The notes under the pieces are model-generated. The model was not told the DNA's origin. It worked only from the letters and a program-made list of their open reading frames with translations, and ran no database searches. The position numbers and the translations under genes were made by a program. A stretch of 64,000 nucleotides of DNA from Calliopum simillimum (lineage: Eukaryota > Arthropoda > Insecta > Diptera > Lauxaniidae), in contig OX638369.1 of NCBI GenBank assembly GCA_951812925.1, positions 3,782,001 through 3,846,000 on the forward strand. The letters are read 5' to 3'. This document shows positions 21,851 to 35,349 of this stretch, one piece after another; within the stretch, counting starts at the first letter, position 1, and every line of letters starts with the position of its first letter.

Positions 21851-23971
21851 CGTGACGCGAGATTTTTGACGATATTGGGGGAGGCGATCGAAAAAAGTCA
21901 TTACCGCTGGCTGTAAAATACTTCTAGTGTATCTCAAATCAATAATTCGTGGTCCAAAAAAGGTGCCACATGTTTGAAAAAAAACTTTTTTTTTTCGAAA
22001 AGTCCACACTTGCTGAGATTTCCCCATATGTATTTTGCAATTACTTTCCAATACAACAATGGGTCGGTTTCTTCTGGTTCGTTTGGCCTTTCGAAATATT
22101 GTCTTCGGATTATGATGGATTCCGCCCTGTTTGATTTTACTTTTGTTGCAATTTTGTTTTGCAAGAACGTGAACACTTTTGGTGGTTTGCCTTCCTGTGG
22201 TTGTTTCTTCTGTGGAGTGCTGGACAAAAAACCTTATGTTTCCTGTTCCAAAGCTTTAGCAGATTAGTCCGCATTAGAGCTTAACAGAAAACCTTCTTTT
22301 TTGAACCTTGGGTCCAATACAGTTGCGATTCGCTGTATTGTTCGTGCCTCATAATGGGAAAACCTATTCTGTAAACGTGTCTGAAGGAATATGCAAGCGT
22401 CATTTGCTTCTGTTGACTTTAAATTAGATTTAATTTTAATCACTTTTTGCTGTAGTTCGCAAATGATTGGTATAATTAGAGAAATTGTTACATTTTTATC
22501 CGCAGAGATTTGCAGGGTTGCGTCATTAAATGGTTCTAATATTTCGGCTAACTCTTTTAAAAACCCAATTTGATCAGGTAAAAAGCGCTGCGGAGCATTT
22601 TTCTTGTTTAAAAGAACAGCCGAAATAGAATCATTTGTGAGTAAAATGCGTTTTATCATCGCGTCGCTACCTCTTGAATTAAACTGTACGGGTTATCAAC
22701 AGTCTGAGCATTTTTAAACTTATCGTAGGCAATTGTGCTGCTCTTATAGTAGGTAACTATTCGATTGCATTTATTTAGTATTGCTTCTAAGCTTGGTAAC
22801 TTTAAAACATCTTGAACATGCAAGTTTATAGTATGTGAAAAACATGGAAGATGTTTTAGTTGAAGAAGTTTACATGCTTTTTACATAGTGGTATCATTAT
22901 CAGTTACTACTGACACGATTTTATTGAGGATGCCCCATTCATTTAAAACAATGCGAAGTGATTCGGCAATATTATCAGCCGTGTGGTTAGTTGGCGTTAA
23001 AAGTTTTTGCGTTGACAAAACGGCCGACTTTAGCTCAAAACTAGTATTCACAAAGTGGCACGTTACTGTAAGGTAGCCTTCGTTTGACTCTACACTATCC
23101 AAAATTGCTTTTCATTTGACTTTCAGAACCTTATAATCATTTGAAAACACCACATTTCGGAAGTGAGTTTTACTCGGAATCTTGTATCGTGGATCTAATG
23201 AGTGAATTAACTCGCGAAATCCGCGGTTATTCACAATGCTAAACAGCTGTACATCCACTGCTATCATGCGCATCACTTTTTTGTCGAGCTCAATTTTTCA
23301 AGCTGTGCCATTAGCATAAGCATTGTCTTTTTCTAAAAATTTTTCCAGACACGCAGGCATTGAAAGCTTTTGTGCTTCTATGTACTCTGGATGTATGCGC
23401 ATCAGGTGATCTAAGAGGTTTGTTGTGTTTCCTCCAGTTTTATATTTTTTTGCCGCAATTATTGCATATAGCAACCTGTTTAACCTCACATTTTTTGAAA
23501 TGCTGCCATACCACGGAAGTCTCCTTTCTCCTCTTGGGGCTCACGATTTCTGTCTCACAGTTCTCTTTGGATGTTGCTATAATCAAAAACATTATTAAAA
23601 CAAACTACATAGCCAAAATGCACTGCAAACATTTATGTGCATACATTTACAAATGTGCAATTATGCATTCACTTTTTTATATTAATGCTGAATAACTTAC
23701 TTTAAAGGTATTTGTACATATCTTTTCCTCCTTCACGGCCACTGCCAACACCACCACTTGAAAAGCTAAAATATACATACAAATTTACAAAATTGCATAA
23801 AATAAATAATTTTTTTTCTTACAATTTGTTCCTTTTGCTTTTACTTTTGATGGTTTAGTAAAGCTGGCTAGAAACAATCGATTGTTGCAAAAAAATATCG
23901 ATAGTCACGAATTTTTAAAAACATCGATACTATCGATAGTTCATCTATTGTTTTCCAGCTCTAAGTTAGTG

Positions 23972-25496
23972 TTATTTGCACTAGAATTAATGCTTTGAGA
24001 ATATTTATCCAAACAATTTTTGGCCAAAAGGTTTTGCTTTTCGTAAGATCCTTGATTTTCACTATTGCTCAAAGAATTTCACGGCACTATATTGTTAATA
24101 ACTTTTGAACCAATATCGATTACACCAATATATTTAGTTCCTAGACATGTGGAAAGAGTCCAAATATTTATTATAATTTTCTTAGAGGCAGGGAAGTTGC
24201 TTAAATTTTTATTTATTTGAAATAGGGATTTTCAATAATAAATGAAAAATTTTGGGGAAAAAAAAAATTCTATGTTATTCCCTGGTCTATGTTAAATATT
24301 TTAGACATCTTTTTTTTTTTTTAAATCTTTACTAGTTGCTAAATTTTTTATGGAGAGTCATATGCTCTACATGTAATTTTCATTATATGCCGTTTAAGAG
24401 TTATTTATTAAAAACCGATTTTTTTTATTTTTATTGTTTATTGCATCTGGGCACTTTTACTCGTGCGACTCACGTTTCATAAGTTATCGCAATTTGATAA
24501 TACTTGCGGCCACATTTTGATAGGCAACCCGCCAAAAATATGTTCACCCATTCATAAATTTATGGAAAAACTAGATTTTAACTAAAAACTCGATCGATAC
24601 GTTTTTTTTTACTGCCGGATCTCGTACTAATATGTTACATTTTTACGTTTAAATTCTAAGGTAGCTCACTTGAAAAATGTTTGCCCAGTAATGAAAGGAG
24701 GCGATTATCCGATATGTATGTATATATTATATTATGTTTCAGAGAAACCTGGGCAAATTTTGCACAATTAAATCATATCGATTTAAAATATCATTAATTT
24801 AAAAATCAAGCACTTGTGGATTTCTATTAATAAATCCTTTATTATATTCATAATACATTTTAAGTTTTGTGTTTGAAACTTTCGTTTTTTTTTTACAATA
24901 AATATTCTACAACAAACATAATTAATAGTTTTATGTAATAAGTAGTATGTAATCTCTTTAAGGATTTAAATGTTGCTAATCGGTGCTAAATTTGATAGGC
25001 AATTTTATTAACTTTAAACTTGACAAAAAACAATAACATTTAGTATGAATGTATGTTCTAAAGAGGTAATAATATGTTTTATCTGTAACTATTTGCATTA
25101 AACATGTATGTACATATGTACGTTGCAAGAACACAATATTTAAGAATTTTGTTTCAATATTTTATAATCCACAATGAAGCTATCACTTTTTTCTTAGTTT
25201 ATCATCATTATTTACTAATTATTGTTCGTAATTTTCATTATTTGAAACAATTTTTCTAAACACTTTTTTCTTTTTTCGTTAAGATTTATCAATCATATTC
25301 GTATTGATGACTAGTTATAGTAATATATCTGTATTTCAATTATTCACTTATAAATAAAAAAAGGTGGAATAAAATTAATATTAAATTACAGGCTGCAGGA
25401 CGCATGAAATTCATTTTCAATTTAAATACTTAAAAAATAAAAACATACAAAAATGTAAGTACTTAGCTTTGACGCCTTCATGACTAGATACTCTGT
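23972..25496. other. AT-rich intergenic/3' UTR region of Vha68-2
   Basis: No coding sequence was recognised. An AATAAA on the minus strand near 24843-24838 could end a ~650-nt Vha68-2 3' UTR, but many AT-rich alternatives exist. Confidence 0.35.
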
Positions 25497-28177
<2,681 letters not shown>

Positions 28178-28277
28178 ATTTCACCTAGAAGATGTAATTG
28201 ATGTTTAAATGTTAACAAAAGGTCTTCTTCAATGTAAACGTATTCATTATTTTGGCCACGGGTTTAAATTGTAAAAT

Positions 28278-28395
28278 TAAGAAAAAGTGCCTAAAACTAT
28301 GCAATAAGAAATATAAGACATTTACATAATTTTCATGTGAATTGACAAGCAAAATTCACATTGCATAGTTATAGGCACTGGCACTTTTAGTGAGC
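28278..28395. repeat. Small imperfect palindrome in the Vha68-2 5' UTR intron
   Basis: AAAAGTGCCTAAAACTATGC at 28281 is mirrored by TGCATAGTTATAGGCACTGG near 28361, with an AATTTTCATGTGAATT-type centre. It is possibly a solo miniature element. Confidence 0.5.
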
Positions 28396-28845
28396 ATAAG
28401 AAAAAGAGCAGAATAATAGTCAAACGAAATCATTTGTTTTTAATGTGATAGAATTTGTGTCAGCCATTGAAAAATTTTCGTTTTTTATAATAAACAATTA
28501 ATAAATAAAAAATCCAATATAAACAATGCATATTTATTTGCAAATGTTTGTATGAGAACTTTTTCTCGCACATTTTCCCAACTGTCATACACAATTTTCT
28601 CGCACGCACACTAATAAAATTCTCTACACTCTCAACGGCATGATGAAGTGAAGAAAATTCGATTTTTCCCATTCGTTTGATGGTTTAACAGAATTTCCAT
28701 TAGGTTTTTTTCCTTTTATATCATGATTTTTCCAAATTATTATTTCATTTTTTATTAAAACTCTTAAAAAATTATACATTTACGGTATTTTTAATATTTT
28801 TCGCAATTTTTAAAATTAGGTAAATTGCTAGAAAATTTCACTTAC

Positions 28846-28930
28846 TTTTCTACGATTGCACGTTTGTGGTTTTTCACTGTTGAAAATTTCGACTTTACTG
28901 CACGAACGAAGAGCGATATCTGCGCATACG
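28846..28930 (-). other. Vha68-2: Probable Vha68-2 5' UTR exon
   Basis: The minus strand ends in GTAGAAAA|GTAAGTG, a strong donor at 28845-28844. It can pair with TTCTAG|GTGAAATATG just upstream of the start codon (acceptor at 28185-28186). The 5' boundary and transcription start are not determined. Confidence 0.5.
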
Positions 28931-29693
28931 AAACATAAAAATCATAAAAAAATCAATTTGGTGTGTGTGTGTGTCGCTGTGGGTGAGGTTGGGAGATGGG
29001 TGATACACTTGATGTGGCTGCAAATTGTCAAAATACGAAAATAGCTACAAAATGAGGGATTCCACGGTACTGAATTTAAAATTTTTAACGATTTCTTAAG
29101 ATTTAGATAAAGCTGTAAAAATTTCGACTCAAAAATTCGCTACTCAGAATTGCGGCGATTTTCTAAAACATGGTCTAAATTGATATACATTTTAGAGGTT
29201 GTTTTTTTTTTTTTTAACAAATTCCACATAATAAATACTTAAAATTAAAAAAATATTTTTGTCTCACTTTCCACAGCATTAGAAAAAATATTTGAACAAG
29301 TGTACATTGCATGGATAACGAAATGAGAGAGGAATATGAGTTTTTTTTTTTTTTTTTACACGGAAAGGGTTGTTTTCATAATTGTAAGCAGTGTGAACAG
29401 GAAAAGAAGCTATATCAGATTATAAAAAAAAAAATCAACAAAAAGCTTAAAATGTTTTTATTTAGCGGCCATTCCAAGGCAAATTTTTCTATTGTTGAAA
29501 ATTTAAAACCTGTCAAATTACAAATTTTTTTTTCATTAACTTATTGGTTATATCCCTAAGTATTACAAAAACACTTTTTATTTTGTCTTTGATAATCGCC
29601 TATCGTAAATTAATTATTGTAACATTTTACTAAGCTTAGTCAAAATATCTTCTCTTCTTATACGAGCTAAAATTGTATATTTGTTTCTATATA

Positions 29694-30087
29694 CCGCCGG
29701 TGCTTACGAAGACTATCTCTTCTTTAAATGCGGACAAGAAAATCTTTTTTTTGAAATTGCGGCGAAAAAAATCTTTTTTGTAATATGCGGACAAGAAAAT
29801 CGCTTTTTACAAAATGCGGCGTAGAAAATCTCTTTTTTAAAAATGCAGCGTAAAAAATCAAATTTTTTCGAAAAAAGGAATAGGAAAAATTTCTCTGAAA
29901 AATTAAAATAAATAAAGAGATTTTCTTCACCGCATTTTGTAAAAAGTGATTTTCTTTGCCGCATTTTGTAAAAATTGATTTTCTTGTCCGCATAACAAAA
30001 AAGATTTTTTTCGTCGCAATTTCAAAAAAAAGATTTTCTTCGCCGCAACTTTCGGTTGGAAAATTTTCTTCGTAAGCACCGGCGGTA
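29694..30087. mobile_element. Foldback element built of ~35-bp subrepeats, in a TA tract
   Basis: ACCGCCGGTGCTTACGAAG at the left is mirrored at the right. Between them, arms of about 170 bp contain ATGCGG(A/C)(C/A)AAGAAAATC units in one orientation, then the complementary units. The right side runs into a (TA)n tract to about 30111 and the left flank is also TATA. This architecture is that of Foldback elements. No coding capacity. Confidence 0.85.
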
Positions 30088-30159
30088 TATATATATATAT
30101 ATATATATATTAGGGTGGCCCAAATTATATGGACGAAATTTTATCGACCTCGACTACCC

Positions 30160-30660
30160 CCCTATGTGAAAGTTCATTCAATTCTCTGAATATTTGCGCA
30201 AGGAACTATACCTCTGTGTTCAACTTTAGTTCGGTGCATTTTTGATCGAAAATTTTACCTTTTATTAATATTTTTTTTATTTTCATACTAAATTTTGAAA
30301 ATTTTTATAAAGACAAAAGTAATGTCATTATATGATTTGGCTGGTATTCTGTCAGTAATCAATTAAATTTGGTTCTGTTTACATAAAAAGTTTACTTAAT
30401 GGTGTGGAATTGATGCTATATATTTAAAAAAGTGATATGGGTCAAATAGCCGATTATTATGACCGACTTTCAAAATAAACGATTCACATTTTTGGATGAA
30501 TTTTTTCAAACAAAACACCAACCAAGGCTGAAATTTCATTCAATTCTATGAATATTTGCCCAAGAAACCATACCTCTACGTTCAACTTTAGTTCGGCGCA
30601 TTTTCGATTGAAAATTTTACCTTGCGTTTTATATTTATTTTTATGCTTAATTTTCATTCG
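30160..30660. repeat. Two direct copies of a ~125-bp unit
   Basis: TTCATTCAATTCTCTGAATA, then TACCTCTGTGTTCAACTTTA and GATCGAAAATTTTACC at 30170-30270 recur at 30533-30630 with about 90% identity by eye, roughly 365 bp apart. The repeat leads into the mini-me-like tail at 31114. Confidence 0.6.
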
Positions 30661-31113
30661 ACTTTGCTCAGCATAGGCTCAAAATGTTAACAATTATATG
30701 CGCCATTTAATAAAATTTCTAAAAAAATTTATTTTTAAAAATATTTATGCCAAAAACAAAGTGTTGCATTTGAAGTTGATATGAACAATTTAAAAAATTT
30801 GTGAAATTTCAAACTTTCTCCTGCTATAACTCAGTCAATTTTATTCAGAGCACAATTATTTGTATACTTGTAGGAAGCACCATTATTCACTCTTCGTAAA
30901 CGTCGAAAAATAAAATCTATCGGACTTGGCGTCATACAAATATGTTGATGTATATGAAGCTATAACCTCGAAAATAGAAATTATGGAATAACTCAGGAAC
31001 GGCCCGAAGGAAAAAAAAAAAAAAAAATAATTGCGTTTTTCGTGTTCAGCGACCTCAAATTAGTTTAGAAAAAATAGTTTGCAAAATGTTGCAAATATTT
31101 TTAATGTATTTTC

Positions 31114-31268
31114 CACACACTGCCAGCCAGACAGACGGGCATGGCTATATCAACTCAGGAGGTGACGTTGATCAAGAATATATATACTTTTCTATATCTT
31201 CCACGCCTCCTTTTCTGCGTTACAAACGGAAGGACAAAGTGAATATGCCCTCGGTGTAGGGTATAAAA
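31114..31268 (+). mobile_element. mini-me-like repeat, copy 2 (tail)
   Basis: It starts at CACACACTGCCAGCCAG and follows the 7960-8610 copy through GATCAAGAATATATATACTT to GTGTAGGGTATAAAA with few differences. Confidence 0.6.
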
Positions 31269-31971
31269 ATGAACATTCAAATCTAGTTTTGCAAATGCTG
31301 ATACAGCTTTTAAAAAAAGTATTAAGGTGGTCACAACATGATATCATATGAAAGGTAATTTAATACCCTATAAAATTGCTATTTTTATTTTTATTACTCT
31401 AACATGCTCGCCACAAAAAGCTTGGAACAGAGGCATCGAGCACATTTCGGATTGGAATGGACTCTATTCAATAGAGCAAGTTAGAGCTAAAAAAGTTTTT
31501 TCTATCATCTAACCCTTCTAATACATATGTAGAATACCGTATCCTAGACTACTCAGATAACATACCCTTTTGGGCATTCATTCTAACAGGTTCTTTAAAG
31601 TCTATTGTTTTATCGCTCAGATACAGCAGATTCAAAATTTATCCCATTTACGTCTGATTGATAAAAGTAAATAGTTGTTTCGCGCAGTTCAAGGTTAAAA
31701 TAATTTGCAAGCGATTGAACATCATCATTATTGAGAACACAGTCTTTAATTTGAAATCTCTTAACTATTTACGAAAACAAATAAAAATGTTATTCTGCAT
31801 CGGTAAGTAAATGTGATGATCTCTTACTGATAAAACACAAAAAAAATTTGAGCTAAACACCGCGACCGGTTTGAGAGAATGAAATAGAAGCGATGAGCCA
31901 GAGCTCAGATAGAGGATCGCAAAAAGATTTCAGTTGTCTTTAATCGTTTGACGAACGTATAACATCGCGAA

Positions 31972-33123
31972 ATGAACAGAAGCTTAAGGTTGCTGCTTTG
32001 TTGCGGATTATTTCTTGCCTTTTCAAGCTGTGGGTTTTGTTATCAGCGAAGAGATGAAGAATTGACATTTTGTTTAAAGAATAATTCGGCAGATACGATA
32101 CGCATATTCTGGCAGGAAACAAATGATCGCTGCTCAAAGGATCCCTACAAACTCTTAGCACTTTATAAACAAATGGATGAAATGAGAGAACAGGAAAGAA
32201 ACGAATGCAACAATTTACTTATAAGCCATGTACGAAAGGCAATAATTGATGAGTGTGTTAAGGTATACGAAAATGCAATAAGTATGCAAAATTTTGGTTT
32301 TCAAAAAAACTCTGCTATCGAAAGTCTTTCGACACAAATATTTCAATATGATAAGCACATCTCACAGGATGTTATTGAACGTGTGATAGACAATGTTTAT
32401 CATCATATTGATAAGACAGAATTGGCAGCATCTTTATTTGATAATACAAATTTCGAACAAATGGTTGAATCGCTGCTGTATTTGCACTGGAAATATACAA
32501 CGCGTAATGATGTAGACACAAGATTTCCCATCCTGTTGATTAATTATATGCGACGCATACGTAAGGATACGAATTTCCAAGAATTACCACGTGAGCTAAA
32601 GATACGAGTTGAAAAGGTTATGCGCACGTTACCGGAAATGCTGAGTTTACTTTATGCCAGCGCTGAAGGTTGTCTGATTAATACTGCAATTTGGGAGTAT
32701 CTTTATGCACCACGTAATATAGGAGATGATGATCTGAAACGTACAGTACTAACGTGGACAAAAGAAAAGAATGTAACTGATAGTGATGGAATATTATCCA
32801 TACAGGTGCGTGATAATGGAGATATTGCTTTCTCTGCTAAGTATGATGGGATGTGGAGTCTGCTGGTGGAGGACATTGAGTTGCGTAAACCAATTTTCTG
32901 GCTGGGACTACCAACGCGCGCACATAATGAACTTAAATGGTGGCGAGTGCATTGGTATGAGGATTACTTTTTATTGGAAAATGCCATATCGAAGCATTTT
33001 ATGTGTGCGACAAATTCGTATGATGAAAACCGCCGTTACGTTACAATGCATAATGATGTGGAGGCGCTGCCACAATTCAATGGGGACCCTCCATGTTATT
33101 GGGCTCTAAAACAATGTATGTAG
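31972..33123 (+). CDS. Single-exon secreted protein, 383 aa, unrecognised
   Basis: An intact frame of 383 codons with codon use unlike its AT-rich surroundings. Residues 1-23 form a signal peptide (LRLLLCCGLFLAF core; likely cleavage near Cys23/Tyr24). Residues 30-250 are predominantly helix-like and charged, with cysteines at 34, 54, 79 and 95. The C-terminal ~120 residues are aromatic- and beta-like (IQVRDNGDIAFSAKYDGMWS, then KWWRVHWYEDYFLLENAI, LCAT-like MCATNSYDENRRYVTM, and CYWALKQCM). No membrane segment follows the signal. A TTTCAGTTG initiator-like motif lies at 31929 and an AATAAA at 33237. The helical-then-beta layout recalls insect 30K-type haemolymph proteins, but that is only an analogy. 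I cannot assign a function. A palindromic element begins about 190 bp after the stop. Confidence 0.85.
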   Translation: MNRSLRLLLCCGLFLAFSSCGFCYQRRDEELTFCLKNNSADTIRIFWQETNDRCSKDPYKLLALYKQMDEMREQERNECNNLLISHVRKAIIDECVKVYENAISMQNFGFQKNSAIESLSTQIFQYDKHISQDVIERVIDNVYHHIDKTELAASLFDNTNFEQMVESLLYLHWKYTTRNDVDTRFPILLINYMRRIRKDTNFQELPRELKIRVEKVMRTLPEMLSLLYASAEGCLINTAIWEYLYAPRNIGDDDLKRTVLTWTKEKNVTDSDGILSIQVRDNGDIAFSAKYDGMWSLLVEDIELRKPIFWLGLPTRAHNELKWWRVHWYEDYFLLENAISKHFMCATNSYDENRRYVTMHNDVEALPQFNGDPPCYWALKQCM

Positions 33124-33236
33124 TATGGACGATAGTATGGACGATCTTACGTATATTATGAAGATAAATTTTAATATATGTTTGTATACGTAATTAAAGT
33201 TTGGCTCAACAAATTTGTAAGATTTATGAAAATGTT

Positions 33237-33242
33237 AATAAA
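33237..33242 (+). terminator. Polyadenylation signal of the 383-aa gene
   Basis: AATAAA lies 114 bp past the stop codon, on the same strand and before the palindrome. Confidence 0.55.
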
Positions 33243-33313
33243 ATGGAATTTAAAAAATAAAAATTTTTCATTCATTTGGCTCACAAAAAATACCTATATC
33301 TTGAAATTTCCGA

Positions 33314-34082
33314 AACATAATGTTGTTCGAAATGTTGGTGTATGAATTGAAATAATAATACTAATTATGTAATTAATTACAAATTAATAACAATTTAATT
33401 ACAAAAATTAGAAAAATTATATTTTTTTCTCAACTTGCCAAAATAAGAAAAAAAATTTTTTTTTCTCAACTTGCCAACGAAAATATACGATATTATAATC
33501 TCGTAAATTATTTTCAAATATCGTATATTTTAGGCAAATGTGTATAAGGTTTGTGGCTACAATAATCAGGTTGAGTTATTGGATTATATTTTGACAATCT
33601 CTGAACTTTTTAGGGCATGATACAATTATTGTATGAAATTATTGTAATTGAATCATGCCTTAAAAAGTTCAGAGATTGTCAAAATGAGAGTTTTAAACAA
33701 AACAGGAATAATCAAATCTCTGAACCTTTTCAAAATTATGAATACATAAGTAAAGACAAAACCTGAAAATAAAAAGAACGAAGCCCTAAAAAGTTCAGAG
33801 ATTGTCAAAATATAATCCAATAACTCAACCTGATTATTGTAGCCACAAACCTTATACACATTTGCCTAAAATATACGATATTTGAAAATAATTTACGAGA
33901 TTATAATATCGTATATTTTCGTTGGCAAGTTGAGAAAAAAAAATTTTTTTCTTATTTTGGCAAGTTGAGAAAAAAATATAATTTTTCTAATTTTTGTAAT
34001 TAAATTGTTATTAATTTGTAATTAATTAATTATTTGTATTTTATTTCAATTCATACACCAACATTTCGAACAACATTATGTA
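33314..34082. mobile_element. Near-perfect palindrome, ~300-bp arms
   Basis: The left arm 33314-33617 begins with ACATAATGTTGTTCGAAATG. It contains two TTTTTCTCAACTTGCCAA blocks and ends in TCTGAACTTTTTAGGGC. The right arm 33785-34082 is its complement with only a few differences. The 167-bp loop holds one more inverted copy of the AAAAAGTTCAGAGATTGTC motif. No coding frame. Arm identity suggests recent formation or ongoing correction between arms. Confidence 0.9.
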
Positions 34083-35349
34083 TATGGGCATATCCGAAAA
34101 TAATCTCCTCTTATATAACTCAGTTTTTAAGAAATTTTTTTCCATTTTCAATAACCAAAAGTGGTGAAATATATTCCTAGATGTATAAAATGAAATTCCC
34201 AATAAGTGAACAAAAAAATTTCGACCCAAGAGTGTGTCAGGAGGTCGTTTTATCTAAAAATTTTGGGAAAATCGAAATTTCCGATGATATACGGGAAAGC
34301 ACATATTTCAGAAGTAGTAGATATGTTACAGAGTACCTTTCCAAATATTCTGGAGTAAAATTCAGAAAAATCGAATGTGGGTCGTGGCGACAGAATGGGT
34401 TAAAATGTCTGAATCGCTCTTGACGCCCACATAACAGGTTCTAAAATTCTGAAAAAATTCAAGCAAATTTCTTGACGAAAAATAAATTGACGAAACTATT
34501 TTTTCAAAATTTAGGTTAGTATACCTTAAAATTCATCAATTCAGATTCAGCATCAAAAAGTACATCCAAAATGACTAGTTTTGCATCGGCTTGTTCTTTT
34601 TTTTTTAATAAGCAAAAATTTAATTTTATAAAAAATTATAAAAAATAATGGTTAAAATTCAAAAAAATGTGATATAGTGCACTTCTGGCACTGAAAATAT
34701 TTGAAGCTCCAATTGCAATGCAAAATTTTTTGAACAATGTTCTTTTTGCTCAAACCTATAACGTTTTACCTTATTTACAAATTGTTGGTCCTACATTTTA
34801 TTAAAAAGACCACAGTTTTTAAGAAAAATTAGCTAAAGCTTTGAAAAAATGATTTTAGCAATTTTTATCACTACTTACCTGAAATAAAAGCTCCATGACT
34901 AAAGCAACTTTAGAACGCGATAGTCTTTTTGCCAAAAATGCAATCTGTTGGTCCAAAATTTTCATATTCGACATAGTATATCACATTACCCGCCAATTTT
35001 GTTTTATAATTTTTTTTTGCCCTACTACAATATATCGGAAAAATTAAAAAAAATTTTTGGCATTTGGGGGGATACGAATTAGAGAAACTAGGTGCTACAA
35101 GTTGAATATGACCTCGGAGGTCCAAACAACATGTAGGCCTATTTAAGTCCTTTACAACGATATATAATTTTCAAAAATCGGACATTATCTGCTAAAGTTA
35201 TGGGAAATATAGACCATTTTGGCTGTTTTTAGAGTGGACCGCAAAAAAAAAAATTTTATTTCCTAGATACTCTCAAGGTAAGCTTTCAAATTAGGTGCGC
35301 ACTTTCCAAACTATATTTCACAATTGGATATTCTTAAATAAAAGTCTCA
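34083..35349. other. AT-rich stretch, no supported features
   Basis: Only short unsupported open frames and A/T runs were seen. No motif or repeat relation was noticed. Confidence 0.4.

Larger units (their letters stand above)
19580..22025. mobile_element. 2.4-kb inverted-repeat insertion inside the hAT
   Basis: GGGGAAATCTCAGCAAGTG, continuing to TGGACTT, at the left is mirrored at 22000-22025, with ATAT outside both ends. hAT coding flanks it in the same orientation, so it interrupted the hAT gene. It contains an unrecognised minus-strand open frame (19739-20023), a CCCGAAGG minisatellite and repeated GGGCCACCCTAAATA units. I cannot assign a superfamily; some interior parts look Helitron- or SINE-like. 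Confidence 0.6.
19414..23600 (-). pseudogene. hAT transposase, BED finger to C-terminus, disrupted
   Basis: Reading on the minus strand from the right: a BED zinc finger near 23400-23540 (VVWQHFKK, CNNCGKK, then TGGNTTNLLDHLMRIHPEY after a frameshift). Next comes a catalytic-core piece at 22881-23102 with VTDNDTTM at the first-Asp position. At 22264-22659 lies a helical insertion-domain stretch (ITISLIIPI-like, LDPRFKK). At 21934-22227 is DPLLYWKVIAKYI. The C-terminal CIPATTCSSERTFSKAGQ is at 19414-19530. An AG acceptor after a T-run at about 19535 suggests an intron before the last piece. Several frameshifts and the 2.4-kb insertion inactivate it. Confidence 0.85.
19243..23963. mobile_element. 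4.7-kb hAT element with perfect 8-bp duplication
   Basis: The left end is CAGAGCTGGAAAACAAT; the right end mirrors it as ATTGTTTTCCAGCTCT, with the final G changed to A. AGTTAGTG flanks both sides (19235-19242 and 23964-23971). Both subterminal regions are rich in ATCGAT motifs. The element encodes a broken minus-strand transposase and is itself split by the 19580-22025 insertion; without that it would be about 2.3 kb. Confidence 0.92.
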
